A stretch of 64,000 nt of DNA, from positions 1-64,000 of the forward strand of contig JAGKWO010000006.1 in the NCBI GenBank assembly GCA_021151835.1, in the 5' to 3' direction. A model generated the notes under the pieces. It did not search any database. It saw only the letters and a list, made by a program, of their open reading frames with translations, and was not told where the DNA came from. Made by a program: the position numbers and the translations under genes. Shown piece after piece: positions 23,683 through 31,797 of this stretch (the first letter of the stretch is position 1; each line of letters opens with the position of its first letter). Origin of the DNA: Gammaproteobacteria bacterium. GTDB lineage: Bacteria > Pseudomonadota > Gammaproteobacteria > Pseudomonadales > Cellvibrionaceae.

Positions 23683-26600
23683 TTACTCAACCAGTTTTAG
23701 TGATCCAAACACGCTCGCATCAATATATCCCTGGTTATTTTTATGGCCGGGAGTATCCACTGAACCCATCATGCTTTCGCGCTGCTGGCCGCCGTCATTA
23801 TCGATGTAGCTGGCAGAGAAACCCAATTCCTTGCCGGCGGTGAGCGTGAGCGGCGTGTTGGTTTGTGAATCGGAATAATCTTCGCCATAAATCCGCACGC
23901 GCAATTCCCACAGGTGTTTATCGCCAAGGCTCACTAACCGCACATCAATGTGATCGTTGAGTAATTTGGGACCGGATGTGGTGTAGTCCACGACATCACC
24001 ATAAGTGCTGATGTGGTAAGCCCAGGCTGACGTATTGTATTGGTGCTGCCCACCGTTTTTATTTTCGTCGATAAAAATTTCCACGGTGTCATCTTCCCAA
24101 TAAGCATCCAGCGCTGAGCGTGTGTTGTCGTAAAGACGGTCATCGGTGATATCAAACAGCAAGTAAAGATAATTTTCATCCCACAGTGCTTTGTATTGGC
24201 CACTGTAATCCTGTGCATCCGGATCAGGTTGTGTGCCGAGCCAGAATACATTGATCGGCGCCCAGGAGGCCTGGTCCCACACGGCATCAATAGTGCCATC
24301 AATTTCGGGGGCAACTTGCGCTTTGGGGGCGATGTAAGTATTGGGCTCTGTAACCACCGAGCTTGCCGCACTCGATGAACCAAGTGATGACGAGATGCTG
24401 CTGTCGGCCGAGGATGACGATTCCAGCGTGCCTGATGACGAACTTCCTGCGGTTTCTGCAACAACAACTTCTACAATTTTGGTCGCGGGGAGATCAGGGC
24501 CATAAGCAGTTAGTGTCACCGTGTAAGTGCCCGGTTCGCCATAGGTGTGGGAATTGATAAGTCCGGATGCGTTGCTGCCATCACCAAAATCCCACGCAAG
24601 ATAAACTGCATCGCTCGAAGCACGGCCATCGACATAAACCGTATTACCCTGCACACGCCAATTAAATTCGGCGACGGTGATTTTCTGTTCGAATACACCG
24701 CACGGCTGCTCAAAACTGGCTTGTGTGGTATCGGCCAGTTCACCATCAAAAACTGTCAACGTAATTACTCGCGGTGTGGCAATTGATGTGTCCGCGTCGC
24801 AATCGTTGAACACCTGGGTGCTGTCACCGGGCCCATCGCCATTGCCGAAGTCCCAGAAGTAGGATAGCGAATCGCCATCGCTATCAAATGACGTTGAACC
24901 GAATGCAACAATGTTCAGGCCACTACGGGCAACACTCAAACGTGCAATCGGCGCGTTATTTTCGGCTGTGGCTTGTGCTTCGACAGTGTCAGTGGTGCTA
25001 GTGGTATTTATCCCGTCGGAAACGGTGAGTGTTATGGTGTAGGTCCCACTTTCCGGGTAGGTGTGCCATGCCTCGGGATAGCGGATGCTACTGCCATCAC
25101 CGAAGTCAATAACGTAAGTGAGGTTATCGTTTTCTGCATCAGTCGATGCGCGGCCATTGACGTGGATGGTTGGGCCAGTGGCCGTTATCGCCAGATTGGC
25201 AACCGGGGCTTCATTCACCGCGCTCGAAGAACTTTGTGCAGATGAGGATTCGCTTGAGCTTTCTTCAGCGCTGGAACTTTCTGCCGAACTTGAACTTTCT
25301 TCCGAGCTGGATGCTTCAACACTTGATACTGCAGCGCTTGAAGTTTCCGAGCTGGATTCTTCCGAGCTGGACGCCACTGAACTGCTTGATTCACTGTCTG
25401 TGATTGACGATGACTGGCTGGAGGATGAACTGGACGGCGCAACATCTTCCAGTTCCGGATAGGCATTTTGCACCAGCAACTGGAACGCTTCCGGGAACCA
25501 GCGGCCGGCAACCGGTGCATTCGCCAGTGAACCTGTACCCACATTGCTACTATTGCCTTCACTGCGCGTATACGTTGGATCGCACATGCGGTCAAAACCT
25601 TTCGCCGGATCAAGCGGATCAAATGACAGCTCCAGTGATGAAGCACCATCCGATTCACCTGGTGGTTTTACCCACACATAGGCATCAATGCCGGGAGCCG
25701 GGGTCGCTTGCGGACGCTCGCCAATACCACCGGGCTGGTTACACCAATTGCCGCGGTGGATCCGACGATCCACACGTGATTGATCGACAAAAGTATCCAG
25801 TACGGTGCTGGTGGATTGCGCCGTCGGGCGATTCGCGCCACCCCAGCCGTTGCGCGACGTATCGACCAGCATACCGATGCTGTCAGGGAAGCCGGCGGCA
25901 ATCATGCGTGTGCGCCACGCCTGCACAAATGCAACTTCACTGAAGTAGGGGTTCCACTCATAGAATTTGGCTTGCCGTACTTGCGTGCCGCCGCCACTAC
26001 CGGGGAAAGCGCTGTTCGCGAGCGAATCGAGGAAGGGTTCATGAACCGGCGTGTAACCCGCAGTATTGGAAACGAAACCGGCAATTGAGCGAACACCATT
26101 CGTTGTGCCTTTAATTGCATCGCCAATTAACGTAATCGCCTTGCCGAAATTATCGTCCCAACCCAACCATCCGGAATGGCCGATATCCACATAGCTATAC
26201 ACGTTGGGAATTTGTGACAATTTATTCAACGTGTAGCGTGTGTTCGCCACATAACCATCCGTTGCATCTGTCGCCAATTGGCAATCGGCATCGCTCAAAT
26301 TGGTAACGAGGTTGGGCAGCGAATCCGGCTCAATAATCGCAACAATACGCAAGTTTCGATATTTGCTATCAGAAAATATGTCGGCAAGCACATCAATATA
26401 TTCGGTGCGATAACGCAGCGTACCCTCGGGACCTTGCGTTAATTCACCATTCGATGCAAGTGCATGGCAATCGCGATTGGGTAAATCGTAAACCACAATC
26501 TGGATTAAATTGGCATTCTGTTGCAGCGCGGCATCCAAATGATCACGCAAACCAAAACCGTCGGCGGGATCAATTGCGCCGATGCGATCCATCCATACCG

Positions 26601-27345
26601 CCGTATTAAAGCGCGCTACTTTATCGCCACCGGTTTCCGCCCGCGCTTTACCGGACCACACCGGATCTACATACCAGCGCGCGCCAACAAATGGATTATC
26701 CAACGGATGATCATCAATTGGGCCAGCGGAGCTGGTGCTGCTGGCAACACTTGAAAATGAAATCACTGAAGAGTTTGATGATTCCGTTACGCTTGACGAT
26801 TCACTGCTTGAACTGCTGGAGATAATCAGCTCTGAAGAACTGCTGCTCGATTCAATTGAACTACTTGATTCAGCGCTGGATTCTACCGAACTGCTTGATG
26901 CAACCGAGCTTTCGATACTGCTTGCAACACTGCTACTGTTTTCGCTCGATGTTGAATTGTTGCAAACCGCACCGGTTACTGTCGGGCGCTGCGCAGGGTT
27001 ACCGGCGGCGCCTTTATTTCCCTGCACGCCAAATTCAATGGTCTGCCCCGGATTAATCCGGTCGTTCCAACCAACGCCAGTCGCGGTGTAAGGATTGCTA
27101 CCGGAAATATTGGCATTCCAACCGCCAGTGCGTGTTGTTCCATCGGTGTAATTCCAGGATACGGACCAGCCATTGATTGCGGTGTCAGAATCGTTGGTGA
27201 TACGCACGGCAGCGACAAAACCGTTACCCCATTCGCTTTGGATAACATAGTCGCAACGGGCGGCATAACTGGGTACAGAATGTAGCGCCAACATTCCTAT
27301 AATGGTGGCGGCGGAGCGCCGTAAAAAAAATGATGAGATTTTCAT
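23683..27345 (-). CDS. Secreted GH6 cellulase, CBM2-GH6-PKD-CBM9-like
   Basis: A 1220-residue exported cellulase, paralogous to the gene at 15259. It has a signal peptide to residue 29, CBM2 (31-130), a serine/glutamate linker, GH6 (about 215-632; Asp292 in NRDC, acid Asp341 in IIEPDSL), a linker, three PKD-like beta-sandwich repeats (about 715-975; YVIDFGDGS, YFWDFGNGD, LAWDFGDGS), a serine linker and a CBM9-like module (about 1003-1220). Compared with the paralogue it lacks the four-Cys segment and gains PKD spacers. Its linkers mix Glu with Ser, unlike the paralogue. Same leader and promoter-region blocks. Probable role: extracellular cellulose hydrolysis. Confidence 0.93.
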   Translation of the reverse strand: MKISSFFLRRSAATIIGMLALHSVPSYAARCDYVIQSEWGNGFVAAVRITNDSDTAINGWSVSWNYTDGTTRTGGWNANISGSNPYTATGVGWNDRINPGQTIEFGVQGNKGAAGNPAQRPTVTGAVCNNSTSSENSSSVASSIESSVASSSSVESSAESSSSIESSSSSSELIISSSSSSESSSVTESSNSSVISFSSVASSTSSAGPIDDHPLDNPFVGARWYVDPVWSGKARAETGGDKVARFNTAVWMDRIGAIDPADGFGLRDHLDAALQQNANLIQIVVYDLPNRDCHALASNGELTQGPEGTLRYRTEYIDVLADIFSDSKYRNLRIVAIIEPDSLPNLVTNLSDADCQLATDATDGYVANTRYTLNKLSQIPNVYSYVDIGHSGWLGWDDNFGKAITLIGDAIKGTTNGVRSIAGFVSNTAGYTPVHEPFLDSLANSAFPGSGGGTQVRQAKFYEWNPYFSEVAFVQAWRTRMIAAGFPDSIGMLVDTSRNGWGGANRPTAQSTSTVLDTFVDQSRVDRRIHRGNWCNQPGGIGERPQATPAPGIDAYVWVKPPGESDGASSLELSFDPLDPAKGFDRMCDPTYTRSEGNSSNVGTGSLANAPVAGRWFPEAFQLLVQNAYPELEDVAPSSSSSSQSSSITDSESSSSVASSSEESSSETSSAAVSSVEASSSEESSSSAESSSAEESSSESSSAQSSSSAVNEAPVANLAITATGPTIHVNGRASTDAENDNLTYVIDFGDGSSIRYPEAWHTYPESGTYTITLTVSDGINTTSTTDTVEAQATAENNAPIARLSVARSGLNIVAFGSTSFDSDGDSLSYFWDFGNGDGPGDSTQVFNDCDADTSIATPRVITLTVFDGELADTTQASFEQPCGVFEQKITVAEFNWRVQGNTVYVDGRASSDAVYLAWDFGDGSNASGLINSHTYGEPGTYTVTLTAYGPDLPATKIVEVVVAETAGSSSSGTLESSSSADSSISSSLGSSSAASSVVTEPNTYIAPKAQVAPEIDGTIDAVWDQASWAPINVFWLGTQPDPDAQDYSGQYKALWDENYLYLLFDITDDRLYDNTRSALDAYWEDDTVEIFIDENKNGGQHQYNTSAWAYHISTYGDVVDYTTSGPKLLNDHIDVRLVSLGDKHLWELRVRIYGEDYSDSQTNTPLTLTAGKELGFSASYIDNDGGQQRESMMGSVDTPGHKNNQGYIDASVFGSLKLVE

Positions 27346-27418
27346 TATTCCCTCGATAAAAAAATTGAGTCAATCGGAGCTGCAATTTCGCAAAAATGCA
27401 TCGTGAGATATATGCGGA

Positions 27419-27466
27419 GCCGAATTATCAACGTCAGGGAAAAATAAAAAACGGTAATGGGTCAAG
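27419..27466 (-). promoter_or_regulatory. Conserved promoter-region element, second cellulase
   Basis: On the coding strand, CTTGACCCATTACCG is followed by 19 bases and GTTGATAATTCGGC, matching the blocks upstream of the paralogue at 18321-18368. Sequence between the blocks is T-rich in both but otherwise diverged, so the conserved blocks look selected. The identity of the binding protein is unknown. Confidence 0.55.
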
Positions 27467-27550
27467 TAAATGGAAATGCGGGAAAAATAACTTGCGCCTA
27501 AATAATTTAAAAAATGGTTATTTATTTTTTCTACCAAAAACAAATCAATA

Positions 27551-27591
27551 AAAATGATTGCTATAAAAATTTTAACAATAGCAATCATTTT
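27551..27591. promoter_or_regulatory. Perfect 14-bp inverted repeat upstream of the cellulase
   Basis: AAAATGATTGCTAT (27551-27564) and its exact complement (27578-27591) flank a 13-base AT-rich loop, about 200 bases upstream of the second cellulase start. It may be a protein-binding operator or a terminator-like hairpin. There is no gene close enough upstream on either strand that clearly needs a terminator. Confidence 0.55.
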
Positions 27592-28352
27592 GTTTCAATT
27601 TCTAACAGCAATTTAAACGAAAAGAGAAAGCGTGAATCTCATATCAAGATAATAAGACGTCGGTGAGTTTTACCTCAATTAAATTAAAAAGGCGACACTA
27701 AGCGCCTGATTTTTTATGCAACTATTCAAACGTTATCAATTTTCAATAGTCGTCCTCCACATTGAGGTTGCTTTGGGCAATTTTATCTGCGGTTGGTTTT
27801 TATGTTGCATGGCAACTGTAAATCCGGGAGGCGGGTAAACGCTGCGGAAAATCAGAGGGGTATAAATAAATGGGATTGTATTAACGGAGAATATTATGCT
27901 TTAGAGGTGAGAAATTTCATGAGTTATAATGTTAAAACCAAAAATGCCAGCTGGAGCTATAGTGATCAAAAAGACATTATTCGATAACAATATCGGAAAA
28001 ATATTATCTGCCAATTGTGATTGGCCAAATTGAGGTTGGCGACGGCATCATACTTTTTTCAGTCAAAAAGCATAGGTTGTATTTGCACAATTTTTGCGGA
28101 ATTGGCGGAGGGTGGGGCTCATAGCCATCTGGCGGTGACGAGTCGCAACCCTCGGGAGCAAAATGATACGCAATAGTACGCAATAGATTGATACGCATTG
28201 ATGACTGGTAAAATTCGCCAATCGAAGAAATTATATTTTTTCAAACGCATAGGAAAATTTTACAGCAATCAATTCACAGCAACCATTCATTGTGCACAGC
28301 GGCGCGCACATCGTTTACTTGTAACTATTGGATGACCTGGAACCCGTTCCCA
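27592..28352. other. Gene-poor stretch downstream of the inverted repeat
   Basis: About 760 bases without a convincing gene. The only candidate is a 22-codon frame at 27919-27987, starting MSYNVKTKNASW, with an excellent AGAGGTGAG ribosome site 7 bases before its ATG. It could be a microprotein, a leader peptide or the decayed start of a lost gene. Around 28155-28200 the motif TACGCAAT or TACGCATT recurs three times. Confidence 0.4.
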
Positions 28353-28535
28353 TCAAATCATAAATTCTTCCGTAAAATACTGATTTGGTCTGCGGTTAGT
28401 TCTAAGAAAGTTAGCGCCACGACGGCCTGCATCACTTGCGTCATCCCCATCGCGTTTAAAGTGTTTTCCATTTCTACCAAACAGTTTTGCCGATCTTGAT
28501 TTACCTTGGGATTTTTCTCTTTGGGTTCTGGACAT
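28353..28535 (-). CDS. 60-residue basic small protein, tentative
   Basis: The frame starts MSRTQREKSQGKSRSAKLFG and is rich in Arg and Lys. GGAG lies ten bases before the ATG. The sequence looks like a nucleic-acid-binding or ribosome-associated microprotein, but no family is recognised. The overlapping plus-strand frame has no ribosome site and poorer composition. Confidence 0.35.
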   Translation of the reverse strand: MSRTQREKSQGKSRSAKLFGRNGKHFKRDGDDASDAGRRGANFLRTNRRPNQYFTEEFMI

Positions 28536-28928
28536 GGCCTATATCTCCGTGACTATGGTTTTTCGAGTAGTGCAATAACAGGGCCAGTTATTTTGTTGGC
28601 TATAGATGCATGATTTTATTAAGGAAAATAGCTCTGGAGAAAATAAATTCAGGTGAATATTTTGAATTATTTGCAGAATTGAAACCTATAAGATAGAAAA
28701 TTTTACACTTCCTGTGCTATCTCCTTTTTATGCTTCCATGTTATTAACCGATTACATTTTGTCTGTCATTTAATCCTCGTTTTACGTTACATTTTGTGTG
28801 TTGTTTTTTTTTGACGCCTGAATGTTTGTAGTGGTAGTGCTAACCTGGGCGCAAGCGTATATGTTGGCATGACATCCCTTGTTCTGGTAACAAGGCCATA
28901 TTCAGCGGCTAAAAAACGGGAACTTATT
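28536..28928. other. Intergenic region upstream of the PEP-CTERM gene
   Basis: About 390 AT-rich bases in a divergent gap that holds the promoter of the PEP-CTERM protein gene and possibly that of the small basic protein. No clear hairpin or operator was recognised. Confidence 0.45.
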
Positions 28929-29672
28929 ATGAATGCAAAAAAACGATTCCTTTCGGCTTGTTCAGGTTTACTACTGGCACTTCCCTTCAATGCCCAGGCG
29001 ACTATCGTTGACGGTACGTTTAAAGCAAAAGTACTCGCTTCCGAAGCTACAGAAAATCTCTGGGGCGATATTAATGGCGATACGGTATCGGGAACATTTT
29101 CATATAAAACAGATACAGTTGAATCAAGCACCACCACCGGGAACCAGGCCAGATATTTTAATGAACACAATAATTTTGTTTATCTGACTTTTACCATTGC
29201 GGGGCAATTTTTCGATATTTCCCGTGATTACGCCCAGGCTCTTGAGCTTGAGACATCAACCGATGTAGTTGAGCTGCGCGACGGTGAGTCAGGCCCCGCC
29301 GGAAATGATCACGATTATTTTCATTTGTTGGACCTCGTTTACCTTGGGGCGGAAAATACCGGCTATGCACGCACTACCGGTGAAATTCATTTCTTCGATA
29401 ATATTGCGAATGTAATTAACGGCACGGGTCTAGAGCAAGAGTTCAAATGGCTGAGTGCCGGTACAGATGACTCAGGTGGTTACGGCACATTTCATTACAA
29501 CAGAGGCTTGAATGAATCCTATGCAGCAGCCTACGTTTCCCTGGACATTACCGAAGTCACCGCATCAATACGCAAGGCTGTGCCCGAGCCTGCGCCGTTA
29601 TTATTGCTAGGCACTGCACTATTGGGAATCGCGGTGTGCTCGCATAAGAATTTATTGAAATCGAATAAGTAA
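28929..29672 (+). CDS. PEP-CTERM sorted surface protein
   Basis: A 247-residue exported protein. The signal peptide ends near residue 22 (FNAQA) and a beta-rich body follows. The C-terminus is a canonical PEP-CTERM tail: VPEPAPLLLLGTALLGIAV, a hydrophobic helix after the VPEP motif, then a basic end (HKNLLKSNK). Such tails are recognised by exosortase (EpsH/XrtA) and linked to exopolysaccharide and floc formation. No exosortase gene lies in this window. Start ATG 28929 (GGGAA upstream) is chosen over an upstream frame start that would bury the signal peptide. Confidence 0.85.
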   Translation: MNAKKRFLSACSGLLLALPFNAQATIVDGTFKAKVLASEATENLWGDINGDTVSGTFSYKTDTVESSTTTGNQARYFNEHNNFVYLTFTIAGQFFDISRDYAQALELETSTDVVELRDGESGPAGNDHDYFHLLDLVYLGAENTGYARTTGEIHFFDNIANVINGTGLEQEFKWLSAGTDDSGGYGTFHYNRGLNESYAAAYVSLDITEVTASIRKAVPEPAPLLLLGTALLGIAVCSHKNLLKSNK

Positions 29673-29822
29673 TCTATTTCAGGATTAGTAAACTGGCTTG
29701 CAACGCGCATTAACCCGACTGGTTTTTGGCGCATAAGATGAAATCCTTCGCAATAAAACTTTCCTGGTAGTTCTGCTGTCGGAGTTCATGTACCTGCAAT
29801 TGACTTCGCTGAGGATTCCTGG

Positions 29823-31193
29823 ATGAGTTGTTTAGAAAATAGCAGTCTGGTTAGAAAAATTGCCTGTGGAATTATCGTCGCGATCATGGCGCCATCTTTA
29901 TTTGCGCAGAGCAGCAGTTCCTCTTCATCCCTGGCAGGGTATGGCATCAATCCGGCATTGCCTGCGCCGGAGAAAAAAATTCTCCCGACAGTAAATGTCG
30001 CACCTGCAAAAGGTTGGCCTGCAAACGTGCAGCCGACACCAGCGGCAGGAACGAAAGTCACTATTTTTGCGCAGGATTTACAGCATCCGCGGTGGTTGTA
30101 TTTATTACCCAATGGCGATGTCCTGGTCGCTGAAACCAATGCGCCGCCGCGCCCCGACGATGGCAAAGGTTTGCGCGGCTGGTTTACCGGTTTGTTTATG
30201 AAGAAGGCAGGTTCAACGGGAGCAAGTGCCAATCGTATTACGTTGTTGCGCGATACCGATAATGATGGTGTTGCTGATTTTCGCTCGCCATTACTTGAGG
30301 GGTTGAATTCTCCTTTTGGTATGGCATTGGTGACCGATGAAGTAGCGAGCCGCAATGATTTATATATTGCCAATACCGATGCGATTGTACATTTTGAATA
30401 TAATTCGGGTGATACCAAAATAAATACCCCGGGAACCCGGCTGGTGGATTTACCGGCCGGTCCCATTAACCATCACTGGACTAAAAATATTATCGCCAGC
30501 CCCGATGGTAAAACCCTATATGCAACGGTGGGTTCCAATAGCAATGTTGGTGAAGCAGGAATGGCCGCAGAAGAAGACCGTGCAGCAATATTGGCAATTG
30601 ATATTCGCACCGGCAAACGCACAGTTTTTGCATCCGGGCTACGTAATCCGAATGGGCTCGCGTGGCAACCTGAAACCGGTGAATTGTGGACAGTGGTCAA
30701 CGAACGCGATGAATTGGGTAACGATTTGGTGCCGGATTATTTAACATCGGTTAAACAAGGTGGATTTTACGGGTGGCCGTACAGTTATTTCGGGCAACAT
30801 ATTGATGAGCGGGTTAAACCACAGCAACCGGAATTGGTACAGCGTGCAATTGTGCCTGATTATGCGTTGGGCGCGCATACCGCGTCATTGGGGTTAGCCT
30901 GGTCTGCGGGTAATAGTTTGCCTGCGCAATTCGCGCAGGGCATGTTTATCGGTCAGCACGGCTCATGGAATCGCAAGCCGCATAGTGGTTATAAAGTGGT
31001 TTTTATTCCGTTCGAAAATGGCAAACCCTCCGGTGCTCCACCAGTAGATGTTCTCAGTGATTTTTTGAGTAAGGATGGCGACGCTTATGGCCGGCCCGTG
31101 GGCGTTATCCTGGATAATAAAGGCGCATTGCTGGTCGCGGATGATGTCGGGAATATTATTTGGCGAGTGAGTGCGGCGGTGCCTGATAATTAA
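29823..31193 (+). CDS. Exported sorbosone-dehydrogenase-like protein
   Basis: A 456-residue protein with a signal peptide (cleavage near residue 29, SLFAQ), a short serine run, and a six-bladed beta-propeller of the glucose/sorbosone dehydrogenase type. Visible family segments are LQHPRWLYLLPNGDVLVAE, TLLRDTDNDGVADFR, the NHHWTKNIIASPDG blade with its histidines, LRNPNGLAWQPETGELWTVVNERD, and GQHGSWNRKP near the end. Members oxidise sugars with PQQ bound in the propeller centre. PQQ dependence and sugar substrate are inferred from family. A GAGGATTCC site precedes the ATG. Confidence 0.88.
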   Translation: MSCLENSSLVRKIACGIIVAIMAPSLFAQSSSSSSSLAGYGINPALPAPEKKILPTVNVAPAKGWPANVQPTPAAGTKVTIFAQDLQHPRWLYLLPNGDVLVAETNAPPRPDDGKGLRGWFTGLFMKKAGSTGASANRITLLRDTDNDGVADFRSPLLEGLNSPFGMALVTDEVASRNDLYIANTDAIVHFEYNSGDTKINTPGTRLVDLPAGPINHHWTKNIIASPDGKTLYATVGSNSNVGEAGMAAEEDRAAILAIDIRTGKRTVFASGLRNPNGLAWQPETGELWTVVNERDELGNDLVPDYLTSVKQGGFYGWPYSYFGQHIDERVKPQQPELVQRAIVPDYALGAHTASLGLAWSAGNSLPAQFAQGMFIGQHGSWNRKPHSGYKVVFIPFENGKPSGAPPVDVLSDFLSKDGDAYGRPVGVILDNKGALLVADDVGNIIWRVSAAVPDN

Positions 31194-31217
31194 CTATTTA
31201 TAAACATAACGCCTTAC

Positions 31218-31460
31218 TTAAAGCATTACACCATCAGCGTAAATAACCCTTCCAAAACTGGTGATCTCCGCAATTTGATCAAGCATTCGTTCTGCCGACA
31301 TTTCGGCATCTTGCTCGCAGCCAAAATTAGGATCAATGACCCACAGGATATGTGCGAGACCGTCGACATTTTTTCGCTGGTAACCAATAATCCCGGCATA
31401 TCCCAACTTGTATTTCATGGCATCCGTCCATGCGATGTGATGTTCAAATTCCTTAACCAT
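31218..31460 (-). CDS. 80-residue hypothetical protein
   Basis: A small cytoplasmic protein with a plausible GGGGG-type ribosome site before its ATG. It starts MVKEFEHHIAWTDAMKYKLG and continues with a mixed alpha/beta composition, including WVIDPNFGCEQD. It has no signal peptide or membrane helix. No family is recognised. It is convergent with the sorbosone-dehydrogenase-like gene, with only 24 bases between stops. Confidence 0.55.
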   Translation of the reverse strand: MVKEFEHHIAWTDAMKYKLGYAGIIGYQRKNVDGLAHILWVIDPNFGCEQDAEMSAERMLDQIAEITSFGRVIYADGVML

Positions 31461-31797
31461 AATGTTGCCCCCGTAGATATTGCAGCCTCATTCTGAAATT
31501 TTAGAGAGCTGTACAGGCTACAGGTTCAGATATTGTTTTGATTGGAAATTGTTTTTAGCAGAAATTCGTGTATCACTTTGTCTGTTAAAAAAAGGTGGTT
31601 TTGGATGAAAGTAATGAATACATAAATCCAAGCGGTAGGTATTGCTACAATCCTGCGTTTAATTCTGCAGGTAAAAAATTATCTGAAAAGAAAGAGTGGT
31701 GATTGTTTAGCTGGCCGCTGAATAATTATCGTGTTGGCTAAACACTCGCAAGGCAACCTCCCTGTTGCATTTGTGATTCCTGGATTAAACCCACGTG
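31461..31797. other. Intergenic region between small gene and TonB receptor
   Basis: About 340 AT-rich bases. It contains the promoter of the minus-strand 80-residue protein and the end of the TonB receptor transcript. No distinctive repeat or strong terminator was seen. Confidence 0.45.
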
